Assembly: GCA_002348005.1 (NCBI GenBank)
Contig: DDYQ01000179.1
Coordinates: forward strand, 1-6,406
Reading direction: 5' to 3'
DNA length: 6,406 nucleotides
Source: Desulfobacteraceae bacterium UBA2230
Lineage (GTDB): Bacteria > Desulfobacterota > Desulfobacteria > Desulfobacterales > Desulfosarcinaceae
This document shows positions 1-4,835 of the stretch, in pieces; position 1 is the stretch's first letter; every line of letters begins with the position of its first letter. The position numbers were made by a program, and so were the translations under genes. A model generated the notes under the pieces. It was given only the letters and a program-made list of their open reading frames with translations. It ran no database searches and was not told where the DNA came from.

Positions 1-204
1 ATGAAGTTGTCGATCATGGAGCGGGTGCCCCTCATTCTGTTCGACACCGAAGGCGAGAAAGGCTATTGGGACGGCATGCGCCGTCAAATCGCCACCATGG
101 TGCGCCACCAGCGGGCACCCAGCTGGATCGAGGAGTATATCGTCATAACCGATGACCCGGCGGTCGTGACGGATGTTTTCCGCCGCCGCCTGCACCTGTT
201 CTAG
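1..204 (+). CDS. LOG-family protein, C-terminal part (5' end outside window)
   Basis: The 67 visible residues resemble the C-terminus of LOG/TIGR00730-type proteins (cytokinin riboside 5'-monophosphate phosphoribohydrolases, once annotated as lysine decarboxylases). The visible pattern is a strand with PLILF, then YWDGM, a helix, and ITDDPAVV near the end, which matches the family's usual ITDDPEEVV tail. The family's nucleotide-binding PGGxGTxxE motif would lie upstream of base 1, so catalytic competence cannot be judged. The ATG at base 1 is almost certainly an internal methionine, because 67 residues is about a third of the normal length. The stop is TAG at 202-204. The next gene starts 36 nt downstream on the same strand, which suggests co-transcription. 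Family assignment is fairly confident; the substrate is unknown. Confidence 0.7.
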   Translation: MKLSIMERVPLILFDTEGEKGYWDGMRRQIATMVRHQRAPSWIEEYIVITDDPAVVTDVFRRRLHLF

Positions 205-240
205 GCGTCCGCATTTTCGGCGCGCCTGTGAGGAGAGAAC

Positions 241-837
241 GTGCCGTCCCCCCCTTACTGCATTCCGCTTCATCTGGGTCAGGCCCTGGTCCAGACAGCC
301 CGCAGAACCCTCCTGGAACGCTTCGGTCTCGAGTTGGAAACCGCAGAGGGAAAGTCCCTGGACGCCCTGCTGAAGCATCCGGTCCTGCAGGTAAAAGCCG
401 GAACATTCGTTACGCTGAAAATCGGAGGCCGGTTGCGCGGTTGCATCGGCAGCCTGGTCGGTCATGAATGCGTGATCCAGAGCGTGAAGACCAATGCGGT
501 CAACGCGGCATTCCACGATCCGCGCTTTCCGCCGCTGCGCGAGCAAGAACTGGCCGATGTGCGTATCGAAGTGAGCGTGCTGACCCCTGCGCAACCCTTG
601 CATTATGAAAATCCCGAGGAGTTGACCGCCAAACTGCGCCCCCATGTCGATGGTGTAATCCTGCGCAAGGGATATTGCAGCGCGACATTTTTGCCTCAGG
701 TATGGGAGCAGCTGACGCAACCGGAAAATTTTCTGAGCCACCTGTGCATGAAAGCCGGCCTGGGCGCCGGGGCCTGGCGCAGCAGCAGGCTGGATGTGGA
801 GATTTACCAGGTTCAATGTTTCGAAGAACCAGTGTGA
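241..837 (+). CDS. AmmeMemoRadiSam system protein A / AMMECR1-domain protein
   Basis: This 198-residue protein spans a whole AMMECR1 domain. The hallmark LRGCIG is at residues 65-70, followed by DPRFPPL (93-99), EVSVLTP (110-116), the GVIL...SATFLPQVWE block (138-156) and FLSHLCMKAGL (164-174). All are typical of the bacterial 'AmmeMemoRadiSam system protein A' group. In many genomes this protein accompanies a Memo-like protein and a radical-SAM enzyme; the biochemical role of the set is unsettled. The GTG start is chosen because AGGAGA (231-236) sits 4 nt upstream and an in-frame TGA at 229-231 rules out anything earlier. It follows the LOG-like gene by 36 nt and probably shares its transcript. 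Neither the Memo partner nor the radical-SAM partner is present downstream in the window. Family identity is secure; function is not. Confidence 0.9.
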   Translation: MPSPPYCIPLHLGQALVQTARRTLLERFGLELETAEGKSLDALLKHPVLQVKAGTFVTLKIGGRLRGCIGSLVGHECVIQSVKTNAVNAAFHDPRFPPLREQELADVRIEVSVLTPAQPLHYENPEELTAKLRPHVDGVILRKGYCSATFLPQVWEQLTQPENFLSHLCMKAGLGAGAWRSSRLDVEIYQVQCFEEPV

Positions 838-841
838 AGCG

Positions 842-879
842 AAAAGAAGGCCGGCGCCGAACGTGAGTTGCGGCGCCGG
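842..879 (-). terminator. Candidate intrinsic terminator, minus strand
   Basis: A perfect 9-bp stem (CCGGCGCCG, 851-859 with 871-879) encloses an 11-nt loop. Read on the minus strand the stem is followed by CCTTCTTTTC, with six T in eight bases after two C. Read on the plus strand it is followed by TTCGCGGGG, which is not T-rich, so it is a poor terminator for the AMMECR1 gene ending at 837. The orientation therefore implies a minus-strand transcript arriving from the non-coding stretch to the right. Confidence 0.5.
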
Positions 880-948
880 TTCGCGGGGTGTAGCATTCGG
901 GTCAGTGCATCCCGAGGTAGGCTGCTGACCTGACCCGGGGTATGGGGG

Positions 949-1004
949 CTGCCGGCCGACCGGACCGCGAATGCTGGGGGTGAAACGCGGAGGCCGTCCG
1001 GCAG
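949..1004 (-). repeat. 17-bp interrupted hairpin
   Basis: On the minus strand CTGCCGG (1004-998) pairs with CCGGCAG (955-949). After one A-G mismatch, CGGCC (996-992) pairs with GGTCG (961-957), including one G-U. After a small internal loop, CCGCG (990-986) pairs with CGCGG (969-965). The 16-nt apical loop (985-970) contains AGCATT, which is complementary to 897-892. It is the strongest structure in the non-coding gap. Confidence 0.6.
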
Positions 1005-1011
1005 GTGGAAC

Positions 1012-1046
1012 ACAGCGATGGGTTGCTGTCAAGAAGCCCACAGCAA
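1012..1046. repeat. Two mutually exclusive hairpins sharing GCTGT
   Basis: TTGCTGT (1023-1029) pairs perfectly with ACAGCAA (1040-1046) across a 10-nt loop. The same GCTGT (1025-1029) can instead pair with ACAGC at 1012-1016 across an 8-nt loop. Such competing pairings occur in attenuators and riboswitch platforms but also arise by chance. Confidence 0.35.
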
Positions 1047-1075
1047 TTGTCGTACCACTTGTTTAATAATTTGAT

Positions 1076-1105
1076 TTTATAGAAAGAAAAGATTTTGAAA
1101 GGCAA
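1076..1105 (-). promoter_or_regulatory. Candidate sigma70-like promoter for the minus-strand RNA
   Basis: On the minus strand TTGCCT (1105-1100) and TATAAA (1081-1076) are separated by 18 nt inside an AT-rich patch (about 1057-1100) that contrasts with the GC-rich surroundings. The -10 matches 5 of 6 consensus bases and the -35 matches 4 of 6. The predicted start is near 1069. Confidence 0.4.
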
Positions 1106-1123
1106 TACCGCTTCCGATACGGT
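1095..1123 (+). promoter_or_regulatory. Weak candidate promoter for the crotonase gene
   Basis: TTGAAA (1095-1100) and TACGGT (1118-1123) are spaced 17 nt apart, with a predicted start near 1130 and an 80-nt leader. The -10 box keeps only the first two and the last consensus bases, so this is tentative. Transcription could also start further upstream and include the structured region. Confidence 0.25.
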
Positions 1124-1209
1124 TACGCTGCACGGGCTTCGATTACGAATTTTGCACCTGTGCCAGTTGGCCGGGCCACTTTAACCTTCGAATTCTCAAG
1201 GAGAAAAAA

Positions 1210-1989
1210 ATGTCCTCATCCGAACTGCTCGTTACCGTCCATGATGACCATGTGGCCGAAATCACACTGAATCGGCCGGAGCATATGAATACCTTCAACA
1301 CGCCCCTGGCCCAGGCGCTGGATCAGGCACTGGTACGCCTGGAGGCAGATCCTCAGGTCCGCGTGATCGTCATCGGCGGGGCGGGAAAAGCATTCTGCGC
1401 GGGCATCGACATCAAAGAGTTTCCCGGCAAGCAGGCCATGCAATATCGGGCCTGGATCGAGTGCATGGAGCGGCCCCTGGTCACCTTGAGCCGCATGCGC
1501 AAACCGGTCATCGCCAGGGTGCAGGGCGTGGCCGTCGCCAATGGGATGGGCCTGGCAACCGCCGCCGATTTGACCATCGCCGCCGACAACGCCAAGTTTG
1601 GTTTGACCGCCATCAAGGTGGGGCTCAACTGCGTCGGTCCGGTGATCCCCGTCGCCCGCTGCATCGGCCGCAAAAAGGCGTTGGAACTGCTTTTGTACGG
1701 TGAGTTGATCAAGGCTCCCGAGGCGATGGCCATGGGTCTGGTCAACCGCATCGTGGCGCCGGATCAGTTGGCCGACGAGACGCATCGCTGGGCGCGGCTG
1801 CTGGCCGAGAAAAGCCCGCTGGCCGTTCAAATCGCCAAGAGCGCTTTTTACACGGCCGAAGATTTGCCCTATGAAAAGGCATTCAGCTACATGAATGAAG
1901 CGTTCACGCGGCTTTGCACCACGGCCGATGCGCAGGAGGGCATCAGCGCTTTCTTCGAGCGGCGCAATCCGGTCTGGCAGGAAAAGTAA
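1210..1989 (+). CDS. Crotonase-superfamily enoyl-CoA hydratase-like protein (ECHDC3-like), catalytic Glu pair missing
   Basis: This 259-residue protein has a full crotonase fold: NRPEHMNTF (21-29), AFCAGIDIKEF (61-71) at the first acyl-CoA/oxyanion segment, GVAVANGMGLATAADLTIA (106-124), and the C-terminal AQEGISAFFERRNPVW (241-256). The C-terminal half, including KVGLNC...VAR and QEGI.AF..R.PVW, resembles the ECHDC3 group more than classical short-chain hydratases. Aligning by eye, the two acid/base glutamates of rat hydratase (Glu144, Glu164) fall at Gly114 and Ala134. Classical syn-hydration is therefore doubtful; another acyl-CoA reaction or a binding role is possible. ATG is preceded by AAGGAG (1198-1203) with a 6-nt A-rich spacer, a strong start. 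It appears monocistronic, convergent with the cupin gene. Confidence 0.9.
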   Translation: MSSSELLVTVHDDHVAEITLNRPEHMNTFNTPLAQALDQALVRLEADPQVRVIVIGGAGKAFCAGIDIKEFPGKQAMQYRAWIECMERPLVTLSRMRKPVIARVQGVAVANGMGLATAADLTIAADNAKFGLTAIKVGLNCVGPVIPVARCIGRKKALELLLYGELIKAPEAMAMGLVNRIVAPDQLADETHRWARLLAEKSPLAVQIAKSAFYTAEDLPYEKAFSYMNEAFTRLCTTADAQEGISAFFERRNPVWQEK

Positions 1990-1995
1990 CTCCTG

Positions 1996-2097
1996 ATCAA
2001 CCGTTGATGCCGGGCATGGCTAAATGGCGCGCAACGCGTTCCGCAGGCGCAATGTAAGTCGAGGGACAGCCGTTCCGGGTACCGGCACCCCGTCCCT
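1996..2097. repeat. Inverted repeats in the convergent gap
   Basis: Just after the crotonase stop are two back-to-back short palindromes, ATCAAC-C-GTTGAT (1996-2008) and ATGCC-G-GGCAT (2007-2017). Further on, AGGGAC (2062-2067) pairs with GTCCCT (2092-2097), with an inner GCCG/CGGC (2069-2072 and 2083-2086). None is followed by a T-run on either strand, so they are not canonical terminators, although the 2062-2097 hairpin may help end transcription of the two convergent genes. Confidence 0.3.
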
Positions 2098-2133
2098 GTC
2101 GTCGGAAACTCACGCCCGGACCTGGGCACGGCA

Positions 2134-2484
2134 TTATGGCAGGTAATCGGCTCTTGCCGGCGAGAATACCTCTATGGCCACGCAGGGCAGAAGCGCCAGC
2201 GCCGCATGGGGCGTATCGGCCGGTATGCACCAGCTGTCACCCGCCTCCGCCGTGTGGGTTTCCGTCCCGATCGTCAACTGCAGTCGTCCGGCTACCAGGT
2301 AGCCGATCTGTTCGTAAGGATGGTGGTGCTCCGGTATGCGGCTGTTCATGTCAATCGCGAACTGCGCCAGGAGGGTGCGTTCTCCCCAGGAAAGGGTCTT
2401 CAGGTCGATTCCGGGCAACAGGTGTTTGGTAGCGGCTGTGGAATTGGAGGTGAACACCGAACTTCCTTTCGTTGCGTCGCTCAT
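2134..2484 (-). CDS. Small single-domain cupin protein
   Basis: This is a 116-residue cupin. Motif 1 is PEHHHPYEQIGYLVAGRL (51-68), with His53 and His55 and either Glu58 or Gln59 in the third-ligand region. Motif 2 is AGDSWCIPADTPH (81-93), with His93. These residues normally hold one metal ion inside a beta-barrel. The substrate cannot be read from the sequence; small cupins of this size include sugar-binding, dioxygenase-like and unknown proteins. The ATG at 2484 lies 19 nt after the stop of the HAD gene on the same strand, implying an operon, but no Shine-Dalgarno precedes it. An in-frame GTG at 2457 (codon 10) has AAAGGAAG (2469-2462) 4 nt upstream and may be the true start, giving 107 residues. 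A further upstream start would overlap the HAD gene and looks unlike cupin sequence. Confidence 0.8.
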   Translation of the reverse strand: MSDATKGSSVFTSNSTAATKHLLPGIDLKTLSWGERTLLAQFAIDMNSRIPEHHHPYEQIGYLVAGRLQLTIGTETHTAEAGDSWCIPADTPHAALALLPCVAIEVFSPARADYLP

Positions 2485-2503
2485 CAGAGCGCCGTGTTGC
2501 GGA

Positions 2504-3292
2504 TTACGACAACAGGATGCGCGCCATCTCGGCGAAACCATGGCCGCCTTCTTCCTGCGTGATCCAGTGCGGCGGGGTGTCCATACGATCGATAAAGTTG
2601 CGCACATTGGCAACGCCGACCGAATGCTCGAAAAAGGCGAACATCGGCGCGTCGTTGGGTGAATCGCCGATGAACAGGACCGAGCGGCCGACCGCCTCCA
2701 GTTCGACCTTGAAATGGTCGCGAAACAACAGTCGGGTCATGGATAACTTGTCGTACTGGCCGAACCAGCCGTTGACATGGATGGAGCTGATCTTGGCCTG
2801 CGCCCCGGCGTCCCGGAAGCAGCGGACAATCTGTTCTATCCGATCGGGCGGCAGCGCGGGGACATCTTCGCAGAAGTCGATGGCCAGGTCGGCCAGGCGG
2901 AAAGATTGATCGGAGGCTACGGCCGCTCCGGGGATCTGTTTCAGAATGGCGGCTTTGATGCCATCCAATGCCCTGCGATCATTTTCCCGTTCGGGCGCTT
3001 CTTTGATGTAGCGCCGTATCATCTTTTTGCGCGCACGGTCATAATGGAAATAAAAGGCGCCGTTTTCACCGACCACGGCTTCCACCGGCCACATTCGGGC
3101 GATATGGTCGCACCAGCCGGCCGGGCGGCCGGTAATGGGAATTACTTTATAACCGGCACCTTCGAGTTGTTCCATCGCCAGAAAAGCTTCACCGACCAGC
3201 CTTCCCTGACAGGTGAGCGTATCGTCGATGTCGGTCAGGATGAACCGGATGGCGTTTCTATCCTCCGGGGACAAGTGGGTGATCGGCTGCAT
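2504..3292 (-). CDS. HAD-superfamily hydrolase, class IIB (Cof/sucrose-phosphatase-like)
   Basis: This 262-residue protein carries all four HAD motifs: the nucleophile loop LTDIDDTLT with Asp21 and acid/base Asp23 (19-27), ITGRP with Thr54 (53-57), Lys182 in QYDKLSM, and GDSPNDAPMF with Asp210 and Asp214 (209-218). The large cap between motifs II and III (about 85-175), with the DxDDT and GDSPND forms, places it in class IIB, which includes Cof-type, mannosyl-3-phosphoglycerate and sucrose-6-phosphate phosphatases. The substrate is unknown, probably a small phosphorylated sugar or related metabolite. The ATG at 3292 is the only ATG before residue 40, and an in-frame TAG lies four codons upstream. 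The nearest purine-rich stretch (AGGGGAG) is about 17 nt away, further than usual. It heads a probable two-gene unit with the cupin. Confidence 0.88.
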   Translation of the reverse strand: MQPITHLSPEDRNAIRFILTDIDDTLTCQGRLVGEAFLAMEQLEGAGYKVIPITGRPAGWCDHIARMWPVEAVVGENGAFYFHYDRARKKMIRRYIKEAPERENDRRALDGIKAAILKQIPGAAVASDQSFRLADLAIDFCEDVPALPPDRIEQIVRCFRDAGAQAKISSIHVNGWFGQYDKLSMTRLLFRDHFKVELEAVGRSVLFIGDSPNDAPMFAFFEHSVGVANVRNFIDRMDTPPHWITQEEGGHGFAEMARILLS

Positions 3293-3322
3293 CCGGATTG
3301 CCTATCGCACTCCCCTTTTTTT

Positions 3323-3336
3323 GTAAACATGTTGAC
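3323..3336. promoter_or_regulatory. Near-palindrome over a -35 box
   Basis: GTAAACATGTTGAC is symmetric at 12 of 14 positions (GTNAACATGTTNAC) and overlaps the -35 element TTGACG (3332-3337). Its position between the divergent HAD and phosphatidyltransferase genes would suit a repressor operator. No regulator is encoded nearby, so this rests on position and symmetry only. Confidence 0.25.
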
Positions 3337-3360
3337 GGGCTTAAAATCCATTTTTATTAT
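3332..3360 (+). promoter_or_regulatory. Sigma70-like promoter P1 for the phosphatidyltransferase gene
   Basis: TTGACG (3332-3337) and TATTAT (3355-3360) are 17 nt apart, with five of six consensus bases in each box and the optimal spacer. This is one of the best promoter matches in the window. The predicted start is near 3367, giving a leader of about 120 nt. Confidence 0.55.
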
Positions 3361-3413
3361 TCTGGCCATCCCATCCGGTGCCAGGACCAGGCCGCAACCG
3401 AAGCACATCGTTG

Positions 3414-3441
3414 TTGTCTTTTCAGACGATTCATGTATAAA
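3414..3441 (+). promoter_or_regulatory. Sigma70-like promoter P2 for the phosphatidyltransferase gene
   Basis: TTGTCT (3414-3419) and TATAAA (3436-3441) are 16 nt apart. The predicted start near 3448 gives a short leader of about 42 nt to the ATG at 3490. It could work together with or instead of P1. Confidence 0.4.
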
Positions 3442-3489
3442 AAACGGCGTCGCTGAATTGATGAAGGATCATTTCATTGGAAAATCTCG

Positions 3490-4089
3490 ATGGATAACGC
3501 AATGGAAGTGAACATGCCGAAACGAAGGGCGCTTTTCGTTTTGGTTCAGTTTTTCACCTTGGTGCGTATTCCGGTTGCGATCGGCATGGTGGTTCTGCTG
3601 CTCTACTCGCAACGTTTGAGTTTCGGGGTGATCTTTCTCGGCGCATGTTTGATCGGCGTCATCGAATTATCGGATCTGCTCGATGGTATGATTGCAAGGC
3701 GCTACGGCTTTGTGACCGAATGGGGGGCCATGCTCGATCCCTTCTCGGACAGCATCTCCCGGCTTCTCATTTATTGGGGGCTCTCCATGGCCGGCCTGGC
3801 CCTCCCCCTGGTGCCGCTCACCATGGCCCTGCGCGATATCACGGTCGCTTACTGCCGCATCACCATGTCGCGATTCGGCAAAACCGTTTCGGCCAAACGC
3901 AGCGGCAAAATCAAGGCAATCGTCCAGGGTGTGGGAGCCATCGTGCTCCTTGTCGGTCCCTTGTACTGGCCGTATATCGGCAAATGGACCGTGGTGGCGT
4001 TCTCCTGGCTGATCATTACCGTAACCGGCGTTTCGGTGGTCGAATATGCGGCCGGCGCCGTTTCCGCCGCGCGGCAGCGCAAACACTGA
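3490..4089 (+). CDS. CDP-alcohol phosphatidyltransferase (PgsA-like)
   Basis: This 199-residue integral membrane protein contains the complete family signature: Asp62, Asp65-Gly66, Ala69-Arg70, Gly79, Asp83 and Asp87, spaced DG-x2-AR-x8-G-x3-D-x3-D. These aspartates bind the metal ions and CDP-linked substrate. Hydrophobic segments around 18-38, 45-60, 93-112, 145-163 and 166-190 are consistent with a polytopic inner-membrane enzyme. The SGKIKAIVQ stretch (138-146) resembles phosphatidylglycerophosphate synthase, which transfers a phosphatidyl group from CDP-diacylglycerol to glycerol-3-phosphate; other head-group acceptors are possible. Two starts compete: ATG 3490 (GGAAA at 3479-3483, 6-nt spacer) and ATG 3514 (GGAAG at 3504-3508, 5-nt spacer; 191 residues). 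The second begins with MPKRR, a basic segment just before the first hydrophobic segment. Two promoters precede the gene. Confidence 0.9.
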   Translation: MDNAMEVNMPKRRALFVLVQFFTLVRIPVAIGMVVLLLYSQRLSFGVIFLGACLIGVIELSDLLDGMIARRYGFVTEWGAMLDPFSDSISRLLIYWGLSMAGLALPLVPLTMALRDITVAYCRITMSRFGKTVSAKRSGKIKAIVQGVGAIVLLVGPLYWPYIGKWTVVAFSWLIITVTGVSVVEYAAGAVSAARQRKH

Positions 4090-4197
4090 AAGATAAAAGT
4101 TGGAACGAAAATCTTCAGTCCCGCCACGGTCCGATTCAAGCCGCTGGACGCTGCACTTCAACCACGTGAACTGGAAAACGACCCCTTACCTGTATAT

Positions 4198-4764
4198 TCA
4201 CAACCTTCCCAGAAGCCCTCGATAGTCGTCCAGTCCGCGATCCAGTTCGCGGCACTTCGGCAGATGGCGTTCCAGTTCACTCCAGAACTGCGGGCCGTGG
4301 TTTTTGATGCGCGTGTGAACCAGCTCGTGCAGCAGGACATAGTCCATCAATTCCGATGGCAAACGTACCAGATTGATATTGAGACTGATGTTATTGCGCA
4401 TCGAACAGGTTCCCCAGCGGGTTCTCTGATTGCGTATGCTGACACGTCGATAGAGGAAGCCGTGACGGGCCGCCAGGGCCGCCAGACGCTCCTGAAGCCG
4501 GCGCCGGGCCTTGGGGAGGTTGATCGGGACAGCGCACAGAAGTTCGGCCTTGCGGACGGTTTCGAGCAACTCCTGCTGCCGGTCGCGGATCCACTCGGAT
4601 TTGGAATGAGCGAATTGCGCAGCCAGTTCGAAAGGAATTCCGCGGGGGACCGCCACGCGAATTCTTCCCCCAGGTCTCACCGTAAGGTGGATGCGGCGGG
4701 CCCGAATGCTGCGCTCCAGCAGGACTTCTCCCACTTTTTCAAGCCGAATGATTTTTCGATCCAT
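4198..4764 (-). CDS. YgjP/DUF45-type zinc metallopeptidase domain protein
   Basis: This 188-residue cytoplasmic-looking protein has no signal peptide. It carries the zincin motif HELVH (146-150) with a likely third ligand His156 in NHGPQFW. Upstream is the characteristic RTRWGTCSMRNNISLN block (114-129), which identifies the YgjP/DUF45 (SprT/WLM-related) family. The N-terminal half (about 1-80) is the family's beta-rich region ahead of the peptidase core. Substrates of bacterial members are poorly known, so protease activity is inferred from the motif. The ATG at 4764 lacks a clear Shine-Dalgarno. It lies just 72 nt beyond the stop of the upstream porin gene, and a strong terminator fills most of that gap (see 4779-4814), so how it is transcribed is unclear. 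It converges on the phosphatidyltransferase gene across 108 nt in which I see no feature. Confidence 0.87.
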   Translation of the reverse strand: MDRKIIRLEKVGEVLLERSIRARRIHLTVRPGGRIRVAVPRGIPFELAAQFAHSKSEWIRDRQQELLETVRKAELLCAVPINLPKARRRLQERLAALAARHGFLYRRVSIRNQRTRWGTCSMRNNISLNINLVRLPSELMDYVLLHELVHTRIKNHGPQFWSELERHLPKCRELDRGLDDYRGLLGRL

Positions 4765-4778
4765 GCGGTTCGTTTAGC

Positions 4779-4814
4779 AAAAAGAACCCCGGAACGAAAA
4801 TATTCCGGGGTTCT
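4779..4814 (-). terminator. Strong intrinsic terminator of the FadL-like gene
   Basis: A perfect 12-bp stem (AGAACCCCGGAA, 4783-4794 with 4803-4814) has an 8-nt loop. On the minus strand it is followed at once by TTTT (4782-4779). It begins 21 nt after the TAA of the porin gene. On the plus strand the stem is followed by GAGGACC before any T-run, so it is directional toward minus. Confidence 0.88.
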
Positions 4815-4835
4815 GAGGACCTTTTTGCGAAAGGT

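Larger units (their letters stand above)
842..1069 (-). ncRNA. Candidate structured small RNA, class unknown
   Basis: No protein gene is convincing between 838 and 1209, and the left two-thirds of this gap is packed with inverted repeats. On the minus strand a promoter-like pair (1076-1105) would start a transcript near 1069 that ends at the stem plus T-run near 842, about 225 nt. In transcript order it holds: a 7-bp hairpin (1046-1023), a 17-bp interrupted hairpin (1004-949), an 8-bp hairpin CGGGTCAG/CTGACCCG (937-930 with 905-898), a downstream AATGCT (897-892) able to pair with the apical loop of the large hairpin, and the terminator stem. One pair in the large hairpin is G-U on the minus strand and would be an A-C mismatch on the plus strand, which weakly favours minus. 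I do not recognise it as 6S, tmRNA, RNase P, SRP or a known riboswitch. It could instead be a structured leader of the plus-strand crotonase gene, or fortuitous GC-rich structure. Confidence 0.35.

Noticed and set aside
913..936. The minus strand reads GGTCAGGTC directly followed by AGCAGCC, resembling the conserved core of bacterial SRP RNA.
   Set aside because: As I remember the core, the stretch containing the GGAA tetraloop (about 8 nt) lies between these two pieces and is absent here, so the apical helix could not form. The flanking bases instead fold into the CGGGTCAG/CTGACCCG hairpin. A covariance-model search for SRP RNA would settle it.
1027..1032. A perfect minus-strand TTGACA as the -35 of the candidate RNA.
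   Set aside because: No acceptable -10 sequence is found 16-18 nt downstream, and the box lies inside a hairpin loop and stem. The TTGCCT/TATAAA pair further upstream is better.
813..1105. Two open frames on the minus strand (813-1013 and 902-1105, 66 and 67 codons) across the non-coding gap.
   Set aside because: They overlap each other in different frames, show no recognisable domain, lack ribosome-binding sites and run through hairpin-forming sequence. Frames of this size are expected in GC-rich DNA.
1216..1830. A 204-codon open frame on the minus strand within the crotonase gene.
   Set aside because: It is antisense to a well-conserved crotonase, is rich in His, Gly and Gln as expected from reverse-complement codons, and has no recognisable motif.
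2777..3511. A 244-codon plus-strand frame opposite the HAD gene that runs into the phosphatidyltransferase start.
   Set aside because: The opposite strand encodes all four HAD motifs in the right order, and the plus frame has no domain and no start signal.
4102..4801. An 11-bp direct repeat GGAACGAAAAT at 4102-4112 and 4791-4801 flanking the metallopeptidase gene, as for a mobile-element insertion.
   Set aside because: Several exact 11-mer repeats are expected by chance in a window this long. The right copy is part of the terminator hairpin, there are no terminal inverted repeats, and the gene is an ordinary chromosomal family.
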